A stretch of DNA of 64,000 bases from assembly GCF_000384965.1 (NCBI RefSeq), contig NZ_CM001844.1:345341-409340 (forward strand), read 5' to 3'. Under the pieces are notes generated by a model. That model ran no database searches, had not been told where the DNA came from, and was given only the letters and a program-made list of their open reading frames with translations. Positions within the stretch are counted from its first letter, which is position 1. Every line of letters begins with the position of its first letter. The translations under genes and the position numbers were made by a program. This DNA is from Bartonella bovis 91-4. Its GTDB lineage: Bacteria > Pseudomonadota > Alphaproteobacteria > Rhizobiales > Rhizobiaceae. Shown in pieces: positions 40,073 through 53,124 of this stretch.

Positions 40073-40924
40073 CTATTTCTCCGTTTCAATGAGGCCTTTA
40101 ATAAAAAGCCGATGCATGCAAATGACAACTAAAACGGGTGGTGCCATAGCAACAACTGACACTGCCATAAGAATGTTCCATTGAGGATCATGTTGAACTG
40201 ATTCTACAATAAGTTGTTTTAGGATAATAAGAATGGTTTGATGGTCTTGATCTGTCATAACAAGTAGAGGCCAGAGATACTGTATCCATCCATAAACAAA
40301 CATAATAATAAATAAAGCAGCTATATTATTTTTACTAAGAGGTAAAAGAATATCCTTAAAAAATTTAAATGGTCCTGCACCATCAATGCGAGCAGCTTCT
40401 AAGAGCTCATCGGGCACAGTCAAAAAGAATTGACGAAATAAAAATGTAGCAGTTGCTGAAGCAATCAATGGAATGATCATTCCACTGTAAGTATTTATCA
40501 TGTTTAACTGTGCGACGACTGCATATGTTGGAATAATACGGACTTCTATGGGCAGCATTAATGTGACAAAAATCAAAGCAAAAGCTGTTTTACGGAAAGG
40601 GAAGCGCATATAGACGATTGCGTAAGCAGAGAGAAGTGAAATAATAATTTTTCCAACGCTAATACCAAGTGCCATTATGAGTGAGTTTGTTAAAAGTGGT
40701 AAGAGGTTTGGAAGACCAAGTTGCGCAAGACCATCACCCAAAATTGTTTTATAGTTTTCCAAAGTATATTGTCCTGGTAAGAGAGGTAGTGTTCCCGAGC
40801 TAAATGCAACTGAGCTATGAGTTGAAGCAATAATAGCAACGTAAACTGGAAAACAAATGATGATAATGCCAACAATAAGGATAAAATGGGTCAGAAATGT
40901 CAAAAAAGGGCGATTTTCAACCAT
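40073..40924 (-). CDS. ugpE: Glycerol-3-phosphate ABC transporter permease UgpE
   Basis: An inner-membrane permease of 283 residues with about six hydrophobic segments, beginning [19 protein letters not shown]. The EAA loop [25 protein letters not shown], which contacts the ATPase, is near residue 190. [23 protein letters not shown] and LRQFF-like flanks match the MalG/UgpE class. It lies between ugpA and ugpC with tiny gaps, so it is one operon. Substrate is inferred from the whole operon. Confidence 0.93.
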   Translation of the reverse strand: MVENRPFLTFLTHFILIVGIIIICFPVYVAIIASTHSSVAFSSGTLPLLPGQYTLENYKTILGDGLAQLGLPNLLPLLTNSLIMALGISVGKIIISLLSAYAIVYMRFPFRKTAFALIFVTLMLPIEVRIIPTYAVVAQLNMINTYSGMIIPLIASATATFLFRQFFLTVPDELLEAARIDGAGPFKFFKDILLPLSKNNIAALFIIMFVYGWIQYLWPLLVMTDQDHQTILIILKQLIVESVQHDPQWNILMAVSVVAMAPPVLVVICMHRLFIKGLIETEK

Positions 40925-40935
40925 AATTTCTTTCC

Positions 40936-41820
40936 TTAATATTGTACGCGGCGTCCAATCCAGCGAAACTGGATAAGTATTAAACCAATAACCATAAACA
41001 TTAAGATTATTGATTGTGCTGCTGATGCACCGATTATTTGATTTCTAAAACCGTCATTATATATTTTGTAGACAAGTGTGGTTGTTGCATGCGCAGGTCC
41101 TCCAAAAGTTATATTGTCAATAATGCCAAATGTATCAAACATGACATAATTGATGTTAATAACAAGAAGAAAAAAAGTTGTTGGTGAAAGTTGCGGGAAG
41201 GCTATAGTCCAAAATCGTTTAAAAGGACCAGCACCATCAATAGCGGCTGCTTCTATTTGAGATTGTGATATAGATTGAAGTCCAGCCAGAAAAAAGAGAA
41301 AATTGTAGGAAATTTGTTGCCAGCTGGCAGCAATCACAATGAGGAGCATTGCTTGAGTGCCATTAATACGATGATTCCAAATAATATTTATTTTCTCAAG
41401 AAGAAAAGGAACAATTCCAATAGTTGGGTGAAAAATAAACAACCATAATATACCTGCTAGTACGGGGGCAACTGCATAAGGCCAGAGCAAGAGTATTGTA
41501 TAAGTTTTTTTTGCATGAATAACACGATTAGCTGAAACAGCTAAAAGAAGTGATATTGTCATTGAAACAACAGTAACAGAGATGGAAAATATTATGGTTG
41601 TAAGAAGTGATTTTATATAAATTGGATCAGAGAGAACTGTTACGTAATTTTCAAATCCAATAAAAGTCGTGGTTAAACCAAAAGGATCTTCACGCTCAAA
41701 AGACGATTTTATTGCTTGGGCAGTAGGCCAAAAGAAAAACAAGAAAGTTATGGCAAGCTGAGGAAAGAGTAGACAATAAGGAAGTAGTCTATTTTTAAAG
41801 TATGCATGTTTTTCTTGCAT
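40936..41820 (-). CDS. ugpA: Glycerol-3-phosphate ABC transporter permease UgpA
   Basis: The partner permease, 294 residues, six or so membrane helices (LLPYCLLFPQLAITFLFFFWP first). EAA loop [25 protein letters not shown] is near residue 210. It begins 100 bases after the binding-protein gene and ends 11 bases before ugpE. It belongs to the MalF/UgpA class. The GFENYVTVLSDPIYIKSL stretch is common to UgpA proteins. Confidence 0.93.
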   Translation of the reverse strand: MQEKHAYFKNRLLPYCLLFPQLAITFLFFFWPTAQAIKSSFEREDPFGLTTTFIGFENYVTVLSDPIYIKSLLTTIIFSISVTVVSMTISLLLAVSANRVIHAKKTYTILLLWPYAVAPVLAGILWLFIFHPTIGIVPFLLEKINIIWNHRINGTQAMLLIVIAASWQQISYNFLFFLAGLQSISQSQIEAAAIDGAGPFKRFWTIAFPQLSPTTFFLLVININYVMFDTFGIIDNITFGGPAHATTTLVYKIYNDGFRNQIIGASAAQSIILMFMVIGLILIQFRWIGRRVQY

Positions 41821-41920
41821 TTGCAGTGCTCTTTAGTAAGAAGCGTTAGAAGAGAAACCGAAGTTGAAAAAATCAGCTTTTAAAGTCGAATTTTTAACTT
41901 TTAACAATAATCATGAAATC

Positions 41921-43246
41921 TTAATAATTAGCTTTTTCAAATTCACGCAAAAGTTTATTGCCGCGTTCAACTGCTTCATCCAATCCAGCTTTAGGTGTTT
42001 TAGAGCCGTTAAGAATAGCTTCCAATTCTTGATCAAGGATAGAACGAATTTGTGGTAAGTTACCAAATCTTATTCCTTTTGAGTTTTCTGTTGGTGGGTT
42101 AAGGTCAATTTGTTGAATAGCAATATCTGAACCTGGGTTTTTTTCATAGAAATGCTGTTCTTTGTTTAGCTCGTAAGCAGCTTTTGTGATAGGGAGATAA
42201 CCTGTTGTCTGATGCCACTTTGCTTGATTATCTGTCCGCGAGAGGAATTTGAGAAAAGCTGCTGCTCCTGCATATTCTTCAGGCGTGTGACCTTTTAAAA
42301 CCCAAATAGAAGCACCTCCAATAATTGAGTTTTGTGGTGCATTTTCCACATCAGCATAATAGGGGAGCATACCAAATCCAACGTTAAACTGAGCTTCTGA
42401 AATGATGCCACTACGTGATCCTGAAGATTGTATAAAAATTGCACAATGTTGCGCCATAAACATTGGAGCTGCATCTAGTGCGCCAGCCGGGCCACCGTAG
42501 CGGAAAATGCCTTGATCTGACCATTTTTTAAGGTCAGTCCACATACGTACTTGCAAAGGTCCATTTATTGTTAATTCTGAATCAAGCCCACTAAAACCAT
42601 TTTTTTTTGTTCCAAAGGGGATGTTATGTAACGCTGAAAAATTTTCTAAGCCAATCCATTGGGCGGCATAAGCCATTGTAAAACCACAACTTGCTGCTTT
42701 ACTGTCGAGAATTTTTTGGGAAAAATTTTCGACATCTTGCCATGTTTTGGGAGGCTGTTCTGGATCAAGTCCTGCTTTTTTAAAAATGTCTTTATTATAA
42801 AAAAGGATTGGTGTTGAAACATTAAATGGCATAGAAAGTATTCGTCCTTTCTCATCAGAATAATAGCTGCTGATGGTAGACAAATAGTCTGCAGAACTAA
42901 ATTCTTGCTTTGTATCATTCATGAGCTGATACAGCGGGTAAATTGCACCTTTTGCAGACATCATGGTACTCGTACCAATTTCATAAATTTGGGCAAGAAC
43001 TGGTTGCCGTTTTCCGCGAAATGCTGCAATAAGTGAGACCATACCTTCTTCATATTCTCCACGAAATGAAGGAATGATTTTGTAATCAGATTGGCTGGCA
43101 TTAAAATCATTAATTAAATTTTCAGTTTGTTTTCCTAGTTCCCCGCTCATAGAATGCCAAAAGCTGATTTTTGTTTGCGTGAAACCAGTTGTTGCTGCAG
43201 TCATAACAATTGCAAATGCTGCTGTGGAAAGATAAAAACGGTTCAT
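41921..43246 (-). CDS. ugpB: Glycerol-3-phosphate-binding periplasmic protein UgpB
   Basis: Captures sn-glycerol-3-phosphate or glycerophosphodiesters in the periplasm for UgpAEC. A signal peptide covers residues 1-23 (FYLSTAAFAIVMTAATTGFTQ). The mature protein starts TKISFWHSMSGELGKQTENL and has NVSTPILFYNKDIFKKAGLDP and SIIGGASIWVLKGHTPEEYAG, typical of family-1 solute-binding proteins of the UgpB class. Length 441 is normal. It is first in the operon. Upstream bases 43247-43619 include its promoter, but I see no clear PhoB box. Confidence 0.93.
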   Translation of the reverse strand: MNRFYLSTAAFAIVMTAATTGFTQTKISFWHSMSGELGKQTENLINDFNASQSDYKIIPSFRGEYEEGMVSLIAAFRGKRQPVLAQIYEIGTSTMMSAKGAIYPLYQLMNDTKQEFSSADYLSTISSYYSDEKGRILSMPFNVSTPILFYNKDIFKKAGLDPEQPPKTWQDVENFSQKILDSKAASCGFTMAYAAQWIGLENFSALHNIPFGTKKNGFSGLDSELTINGPLQVRMWTDLKKWSDQGIFRYGGPAGALDAAPMFMAQHCAIFIQSSGSRSGIISEAQFNVGFGMLPYYADVENAPQNSIIGGASIWVLKGHTPEEYAGAAAFLKFLSRTDNQAKWHQTTGYLPITKAAYELNKEQHFYEKNPGSDIAIQQIDLNPPTENSKGIRFGNLPQIRSILDQELEAILNGSKTPKAGLDEAVERGNKLLREFEKANY

Positions 43247-43619
43247 AATTCACCTTTTCTGAGTTAATGGAACACAGTTTTTTCAAGATTATTATGATGC
43301 GAATATCATGATGGTTCATTTCAGAAATACGTTAATTCATTTAAACATGAACCATGAAAAGGTCAAACGAATTTATATAAGCTTACCAGTTTTTACTGTT
43401 TTAGAATTATTATATACAAATGAATACAGTAATAAACTATAGGCAATATGGTTACAATAATTCCAAAAAAAATAGAAGACTCATCAAAAATGAAAACAGT
43501 CAATATTATTTAGATGAGAATGCACGGTATTTAGATTTATTATCTTCAGTAAAATACTGTTAGATTTTATAATATTTATTGATAGTTATAAACATTATTT
43601 GAGAATTGTTGTTTATGTC
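43247..43619. other. Gene-free stretch between ugpB and the metal-transporter operon
   Basis: AT-rich. It lies upstream of ugpB (minus strand), so it holds that promoter, and downstream of znuA. I see no coding frame, RNA gene or clear hairpin. Confidence 0.5.
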
Positions 43620-44558
43620 TTAGTTATTAATAATTTGGGTGGTTTGTATTGCATTGATGATAGTGTTAACGTTGTATTGTATCATACTCAGATAAGTTGC
43701 TGCAGGGCCGTTTTTTTCTGATAATGCATCAGAATACAGAGTGCCGCCAATTTTCAAACTTGTTTCTTTTGCAATCTGTTCTATAAGACGGGGATTGGAG
43801 ATATTTTCAACGAACAATGCAGATGCTTTATTGGTTTTAATTTGCCTAATAAGGTTAGCGACATCTGCTGCGGTCACTTCTGTTTCTGTTGAAACACTTT
43901 GAGGTGCAAGTATAGTAAAATTATATTCATGAGCAAAATAATTAAAAGCATCGTGAGATACAATAATGGTGCGCTTGTCTTTTGGGATAGCAGCGATTTG
44001 TGTTGTGATGGTTGTTTGTAGTGTATCTAGTTTTTGAATATAAGCATGGGCATTTTTGTTGTAGCTTTCACATGATTGTTGATCGATTTTACAAAAGGCA
44101 ACAGCAATATTTTTGACATAAGTTTTTACATTAGGGATAGCCTGCCAAGCATGTGGATCAACACTGTTATGATGATGATGTTTTGTACTATGTTCTTGAT
44201 GTTTGAATGTAGAGGTAGGAATGTTGGCACTAGCTTCAATAAGAAATGCTTTTGTACCGCTTGCTGTGATGAGTTTGTCAATGGAATCTTCTAAATGAAG
44301 TCCGTTTACAAAAATAATATGAGCGTCTTTAAGAACTTTTACATCACGTGGAGTGGGTTCATACGTATGAATGCTCGCATTAGGACCAACTAGAGTTATC
44401 AGAGAAATATGATTACCTCCTACATTTTCTACCAAGTCTGCAAGAATAGAAAAGCTTGCGACAACTTTGATCTTATTATCTGCAGCAGCAGAAAATGAAA
44501 AAAAAGGACAGAATAAAATAAAGCCAAGCAAAACAAATTGTTTAACACGTGTATGCAT
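43620..44558 (-). CDS. znuA: Zinc/manganese ABC transporter binding protein (ZnuA-like)
   Basis: A periplasmic cluster A-I metal-binding protein with a signal peptide (residues 1-26, ending FSAAADN). Likely metal ligands are His in ASIHTYEPTPRD, His in SVDPHAWQ, His in IIVSHDAFNYFA and a C-terminal Asp (YSDALSEKNGP). A short His-rich loop KHHHHN is typical of ZnuA/AdcA zinc binders. 312 residues is normal. It is last in the minus-strand operon ATPase-permease-binding protein, nine bases after the permease. Manganese transport cannot be excluded, but the His loop and the operator sites favour zinc. Confidence 0.9.
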   Translation of the reverse strand: MHTRVKQFVLLGFILFCPFFSFSAAADNKIKVVASFSILADLVENVGGNHISLITLVGPNASIHTYEPTPRDVKVLKDAHIIFVNGLHLEDSIDKLITASGTKAFLIEASANIPTSTFKHQEHSTKHHHHNSVDPHAWQAIPNVKTYVKNIAVAFCKIDQQSCESYNKNAHAYIQKLDTLQTTITTQIAAIPKDKRTIIVSHDAFNYFAHEYNFTILAPQSVSTETEVTAADVANLIRQIKTNKASALFVENISNPRLIEQIAKETSLKIGGTLYSDALSEKNGPAATYLSMIQYNVNTIINAIQTTQIINN

Positions 44559-44567
44559 ATTGTTTTC

Positions 44568-45440
44568 CTACGATAAAGAAGAGGTATAAAAAAGACGAGG
44601 GAACCGTACTGCAATAAGGCCACGTGGGCTTATGAAGCAAGAAAGAATATAGATAAATCCTGCAACTAAAATAATAGCAGGGCCAGAGGGAAGCGACATG
44701 TGAAAAGAAAGTAATAGCCCAAATGTGCTGGAAATTATTCCTAAAATTATAGATAATACACAAATAGGCCCTAGCCGCGAAAGCCAAAAACGAGCAGTGA
44801 TGGCTGGAATCATCATAATGCCGACCGACATTAAGGCTCCTAGTGAATGGAAGCCACCAACTAAATTAAATGCCATAAGTCCGAGCAGTAATATATGGAT
44901 ATATTTTCCTAATGGAGAAAGTGATTTAAAAAACAATGGATCAAGACTTTCCATTATAAGAGCACGCCAGAAAATACATAGACTGCTTATTGTTACCAAC
45001 ATTATGGTGGTAATTAACCAAAGGGCTTGTGTGTCAATAGAAAGAACTGAACCAAATAAAAAATGAAGCAGATCAACACTTGATCCTTTAAGTGAAATAA
45101 TAATAACTCCTCCTGCCAACGCAATAAGATAAAAAACTGTCATTGATGCGTCTTCTTTTTGAAAGCTATTTCGTGAAATTAAAGCAGCTGCTAATGCAAC
45201 AATAATACCCGCCACGATTCCACCAACAGCCATAGGAATGAGGACAAATCCATAAAACAGAAAAGAAATTGCAACACCAGGAAGAATAGCATGAGACATA
45301 GCATCGCCTATTAAACTCATTCCACGTAATGTCAGAAATACACCAATGGGACAGGCGCTAATTGCCAGTATAGTCGAACCGATTAAGGCATTTTGCATAA
45401 ATTTGAAATCAATGAAAGGTACCAGAAAAAATGTGTACAC
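44568..45440 (-). CDS. znuB: Zinc/manganese ABC transporter permease (ZnuB-like)
   Basis: An ABC-3 family inner-membrane permease of 290 residues with about eight hydrophobic segments. The marker stretches are GVFLTLRGMSLIGDAMSHAILPG near residue 33, LHFLFGSVLS and LGALMSVGIMMIPAITARF. GTG 45440 is the annotated start and ATG 45398 is an alternative. It sits between the ATPase (25 bases upstream) and the binding protein (nine bases downstream). Confidence 0.92.
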   Translation of the reverse strand: MYTFFLVPFIDFKFMQNALIGSTILAISACPIGVFLTLRGMSLIGDAMSHAILPGVAISFLFYGFVLIPMAVGGIVAGIIVALAAALISRNSFQKEDASMTVFYLIALAGGVIIISLKGSSVDLLHFLFGSVLSIDTQALWLITTIMLVTISSLCIFWRALIMESLDPLFFKSLSPLGKYIHILLLGLMAFNLVGGFHSLGALMSVGIMMIPAITARFWLSRLGPICVLSIILGIISSTFGLLLSFHMSLPSGPAIILVAGFIYILSCFISPRGLIAVRFPRLFYTSSLS

Positions 45441-45465
45441 GTATTATGATCCAATCTACTTATAA

Positions 45466-46206
45466 TCATTTACTAGGCGATATTGTTTTAGGTAAATTGT
45501 TAGGAGAAAAGCTGGGTATAAAAAATGGCATGATACGATGATCGTTTCTAGGGGTGAAAAACGGTGCTGTTTTTCCATGAAAGACACATTGTTTATTGAT
45601 CTGAATCATTTGGGGAAAATGCTCTTGAACAATGAGAGGATCATGCAGTGCCATAAGAATAGTTCGTCCTTGCTTTTGCCAGTGGGTAATTAGTGTAAGA
45701 AGATCTTTTTGCGTATTAAGATCCACCCCGTTGAAAGGTTCATCAAGCAATATGATGTCAGAATCCTGTACAATGATACGTGCAAAAAGAGCACGCTGTA
45801 ATTGACCACTTGATAGTGTATCAAGTGAGCGGTTAGCGAGCTCTGTAAGCCCAACCATTTCGAGTGCATTTTGAATTTTATCTTGATAAAAGCGCTGGTT
45901 TTTCAACAATCCGCAAAAAGACCACAGTCCTGTCTTTATAAGCGCTTCTACATTGATTGGAAATGTTCGGTCAATTTCACACTGCTGGGCAAGATAAGCG
46001 ATACGGCTTTTCACTGATTTTGTAATTTTACCATTGATAGGTTTAATCAATCCTGCAATAGCCTTAAGCAATGTAGATTTTCCAGAACCGTTGTCACCAG
46101 TTATTGCGATTAATGAGTTCGCTGTTAATTTTGCTGAAAAATTCTTTATTATTACCTTATTTGCATAACCTAGTGTTACATTGTTGAAATATAAGCACAT
46201 ATCCAT
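45466..46206 (-). CDS. znuC: Zinc/manganese ABC transporter ATP-binding protein (ZnuC-like)
   Basis: A 246-residue ABC ATPase. Walker A TGDNGSGKSTLL is at about residue 36, signature LSSGQLQRALFARI at about 131, Walker B DIILLDEPFNGVD and switch His MALHDPL. It is first of the operon, with the order ATPase-permease-binding protein, unlike the split znuA/znuCB of E. coli and similar to the Azt type. Two Zur-like sites lie just upstream (46234-46274), supporting a zinc-repressed zinc importer. Confidence 0.9.
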   Translation of the reverse strand: MDMCLYFNNVTLGYANKVIIKNFSAKLTANSLIAITGDNGSGKSTLLKAIAGLIKPINGKITKSVKSRIAYLAQQCEIDRTFPINVEALIKTGLWSFCGLLKNQRFYQDKIQNALEMVGLTELANRSLDTLSSGQLQRALFARIIVQDSDIILLDEPFNGVDLNTQKDLLTLITHWQKQGRTILMALHDPLIVQEHFPQMIQINKQCVFHGKTAPFFTPRNDHRIMPFFIPSFSPNNLPKTISPSK

Positions 46207-46233
46207 ACCATTTTTATTGTCTCTAAATAAGTT

Positions 46234-46250
46234 ATGTTATATAATTACAT
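46234..46250 (-). promoter_or_regulatory. Zur-like site 1 in the znuCBA promoter
   Basis: ATGTTATATAATTACAT is an imperfect dyad (ATGT/ACAT ends) lying between a minus-strand TTGACA (46252-46257) and a poor -10 around 46231-46236. It shares the ATGTTATAT core with site 2 (28 bases away), as alphaproteobacterial Zur boxes often do. Confidence 0.5.
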
Positions 46251-46260
46251 TTGTCAATGA

Positions 46261-46274
46261 AATGTTATATCATT
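46261..46274 (-). promoter_or_regulatory. Zur-like site 2 upstream of the znuCBA promoter
   Basis: AATGTTATATCATT, within GAAATGTTATATCATTGC, is close to the known Zur core GAAATGTTATA-like palindrome. It lies just upstream of the minus-strand TTGACA -35 box, so binding would block RNA polymerase together with site 1. Confidence 0.55.
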
Positions 46275-46346
46275 GCATATGTTTTGGAAGGTTGTGTACT
46301 TCAATGGGAAGATCGTGGAAAATTCAAAATAATGCTTGAATTTTTC

Positions 46347-46383
46347 TTGACGAAATAATGTGCGTGTATACTATATATAGTAT
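46347..46383 (+). promoter_or_regulatory. nrdHIEF promoter with NrdR-like box
   Basis: A -35 TTGACG at 46347-46352 is followed 17 bases later by a -10 region that falls in the perfect 16-bp palindrome ATACTATATATAGTAT (46368-46383). This matches 14 of 16 positions of the NrdR box ACACTATATATAGTGT. NrdR represses ribonucleotide reductase genes when ATP/dATP ratios change. No second box is visible at the usual spacing. The leader to nrdH would be about 450 bases. Confidence 0.6.
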
Positions 46384-46832
46384 CGAAATGATTGATGATT
46401 CTAAATGAGCGCAAATGAGAATATCACGCATTTTTGAAGCTTTGATTGCTTCTACAATATAAGCAAAAATAAAATTGTATTGTGAATAATTGATAGTAGT
46501 TCCGCTAAAGTGTCTATTTAGTGGGGGCCTGCGTTTATTTATAAATCAGAAACTTTTTTGCAATGTAGAAGCCTAGAAGGATATAGGTGAGGTGAGATGT
46601 TAGAAATATCGTTTTGTAACTGATTATGAAATGATCATTTGTTTAGCATCAAGTTTTTATTATATGGAGTGTGATAACTTAATATCTAAAGGTTTGTATT
46701 TATTTGTAATTGAAATATAGCCACATGCATTTTGTATGAAAGTTACTGTTTTTATCATTTTTTAAGTGTCTGTATAAATTGTCAGAATAAACTTTTTTAG
46801 GTTGTTTTTTTGAAATATGAAAGTTGAAGAGA
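46384..46832 (+). other. Long gene-free leader before nrdH
   Basis: No coding frame of note. CCGCTAAA at 46503-46510 can pair with TTTAGTGG at 46518-46525 (8-bp hairpin). It lies between the promoter and nrdH and could hold a leader element. Confidence 0.4.
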
Positions 46833-47057
46833 ATGTCTATAACTATTTATAGTAAGCCATCTTGTGTCCAATGTAATGCTACTTATCGTGCCTTTGATGC
46901 TAAAGGTATTAGTTATCGTATCGTTGATATTTCTCGTGATAAACAAGCCTATAATTTTATTCAATCTCTAGGGTATCGTCAGGTTCCTGTAGTTGTGTGT
47001 GGTGAAAATCATTGGTCGGGTTTTAGACCAGATATGATTAATGGTCTTTGTGGCTAA
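46833..47057 (+). CDS. nrdH: Glutaredoxin-like NrdH
   Basis: A small thioredoxin-fold electron donor for class Ib ribonucleotide reductase. The active-site CVQC is in KPSCVQCNATYRAFD near residues 10-13, and RQVPVVV with GFRPDMI are the rest of the pattern. I chose ATG 46833 (MSITIYSKPSC), 74 residues; a TTG at 46824 would add three residues. Its stop codon overlaps the start of nrdI (TAATG). Confidence 0.95.
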   Translation: MSITIYSKPSCVQCNATYRAFDAKGISYRIVDISRDKQAYNFIQSLGYRQVPVVVCGENHWSGFRPDMINGLCG

Positions 47058-47449
47058 TGGGGCTTATTGTCTATTATTCGAGTGTAACGGGTAATACTGA
47101 GCATTTTGTTTCTCAGTTAGGTCAACAGCTTTTCAAAATTGATAAAAAAAAGCCATCTGTGTTGGTTGGAAAGCCCTATATATTGGTTGTACCTACTTAT
47201 GCAGATGGAGAGGGTAGGATGGCTGTGCCAAAGCCTGTTATTCACTTCCTTAATGAAATAGAAAACCGTAAATTAATTCGTGGTGTAATTGGAGGTGGAA
47301 ATCGTAATTTCGGTTGTAATTATAGTTTAGCAAGCAAGATCATTTCTGAAAAATGTTTTATACCTTGTCTTTATCGTTTTGAATTACGTGGAACAGATGA
47401 AGATGTTTTTTTTGTTAAAAAGGGATTAGAGAAGTTTTGGAACAAATAG
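47057..47449 (+). CDS. nrdI: Flavodoxin-like NrdI
   Basis: A flavoprotein that gives oxidant for building the dimanganese-tyrosyl cofactor of NrdF. FMN-binding features: [14 protein letters not shown] near the start, [14 protein letters not shown] and [11 protein letters not shown]. The start ATG 47057 overlaps the nrdH stop. The 130-residue length is normal. nrdE starts three bases after its stop. Confidence 0.95.
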   Translation: MGLIVYYSSVTGNTEHFVSQLGQQLFKIDKKKPSVLVGKPYILVVPTYADGEGRMAVPKPVIHFLNEIENRKLIRGVIGGGNRNFGCNYSLASKIISEKCFIPCLYRFELRGTDEDVFFVKKGLEKFWNK

Positions 47450-47451
47450 AT

Positions 47452-51434
<3,983 letters not shown>

Positions 51435-51438
<4 letters not shown>

Positions 51439-52514
51439 TTGTTATTGTCCATTTCAGTAAGGAGTACTGTTTGATGATTGGAAATAAGTGCATGAATAAG
51501 CTCATCGAGATCTCCCTCCATGACACGATCAAGCTTATACAAAGTGAGATTAATGCGATGGTCGGTCACACGTCCTTGTGGGAAATTATAGGTACGAATA
51601 CGTTCCGACCGATCACCGGAGCCAACTTGAATTTTACGAGATTCTGAACGCTCATTTTCTACTTTTTGTCGTTCAATATCAAATAAACGCGCGCGTAAAA
51701 TTTGGAGTGCACGTGTTCGGTTTTGATGTTGTGATTTTTCTGCTTGTACGACCATAATTCCTGTTGGAATATGGGTGATACGTACGGCTGAATCTGTTGT
51801 ATTTACATGCTGCCCACCTGCACCAGAAGCACGCATTGTATCAATACGAATATCTTCAGGGTGAATTTCAATGTCGATTTCTTCGGCTTTTGGGAGTACT
51901 GCCACGGTGGCAGCTGATGTATGGATACGTCCACCAGCTTCTGTTTCAGGGATCCGTTGTACACGATGAACACCTGATTCAAACTTAAGTTTGGAAAATA
52001 CACCTTTGCCAGAAACAGTAGCAATAATTTCTTTGTATCCACCAACATCTCCATCACTCAATGAAATGATTTCAACTTTCCAATTATGAGTATTAGCGTA
52101 ACGTTCATACATGCGAAAAAGGTCACCAGCAAAAAGCGCTGCTTCTGCCCCACCTGTTCCTGCCCGAATCTCAATAATGGCACTTTTTTCATCAGCAATA
52201 TCTTTGGGCAGAAGAAGAATTTGGAGTTCACACTCAAGTTGCTCAATTTTTTGACATAATAATAGCAGTTCTTCCTGAGCAAGATTGCGCATCTCCACAT
52301 CTGTTTGCTTATCATTAATGATGTTTTTGAGCTCTGCTATTTCTTTATAGAAAGCATTTAATGTGCGTATGGGGGTAACGATTAGCTGCAATTCTGCATA
52401 TTCAGAAGCTAATTTTATGTAAGTTTCGGTATTTTGGCTTCCAGCCATTTGGCTTTCAATTATTTCAAAGCGCTTTTCAATCTGCTTTATACGGTTTTGT
52501 GGCAAAGAAACCAT
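51435..52514 (-). CDS. prfA: Peptide chain release factor 1
   Basis: Reads UAA and UAG stops. The codon-reading tripeptide PET is in [15 protein letters not shown], and the GGQ catalytic motif is in [14 protein letters not shown]. The final 120 residues carry [20 protein letters not shown] chose ATG 52514 ([15 protein letters not shown]), 359 residues; a TTG at 52520 would add two residues. It is coupled to prmC through a four-base overlap. Confidence 0.97.
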
Positions 52515-52692
52515 GGGCAATATTAGCCTAATTTACTATAATATTAATAGTTCGTATATTCATCATATGGTAGAAGTTTGATCAAGCAAAAAAACATTTT
52601 TAACTATGAAAACTGTAAAATTCTAAAGCGAATTTGTGTAAAACTTATTTTACGTAAGCAATTTTTGAATAAGACACATAAAATTCACCAAT

Positions 52693-53109
52693 TTAGGAAT
52701 TACGTTTTTTTCCATAAAGTTCAAGACGGTGGTGAATTATATCATAACCGAGAGAATGGGCGATCTCTTTTTGTAATTTTTCAATAATATCGGACTGAAA
52801 TTCTATAATGCGTCCCGTTTCTACATCAATAAGATGATCATGATGTTGTCCATTTGCTTGCTCAAAACGTGATGGACCACCACTGAAGGCATGACGATGA
52901 ATTGTCCCATTTTCTTCTAATGTTTTCATTGTGCGATAAACAGTCGATAGTGAAATACTAGAGTCTATTTTGTTTGCATACTGAAAAATTTCAAATGCAT
53001 TGGGATGATCATCTGTATCTGTTAAAATATCGAGAATAACGCGTCTTTGGCGCGTTATTCTTAAACCTGCAGCTCGCAATACTTGTTCATAATTTTGTTT
53101 TTTATCCAT
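52693..53109 (-). CDS. fur: Fur-family metalloregulator
   Basis: A 138-residue Fur/Mur protein. The helix-turn-helix is in [19 protein letters not shown], and the metal-binding HHDHLID is at about residue 88-94. It contains no cysteine at all, so the structural zinc site is missing, as in alphaproteobacterial Fur/Mur. Whether it senses iron or manganese cannot be told from the sequence. It starts 15 bases after secA ends, so it may share the secA transcript. Confidence 0.9.
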   Translation of the reverse strand: MDKKQNYEQVLRAAGLRITRQRRVILDILTDTDDHPNAFEIFQYANKIDSSISLSTVYRTMKTLEENGTIHRHAFSGGPSRFEQANGQHHDHLIDVETGRIIEFQSDIIEKLQKEIAHSLGYDIIHHRLELYGKKRNS

Positions 53110-53124
53110 CTTAACTGTCTACTT

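Noticed and set aside
46337..46414. A second NrdR box
   Set aside because: No palindrome of the right type within about three helical turns on either side of the first box.
52578..52787. Plus-strand frame of 69 residues between prfA and fur
   Set aside because: It runs antisense into the fur gene and has AT-driven composition; no ribosome binding site.
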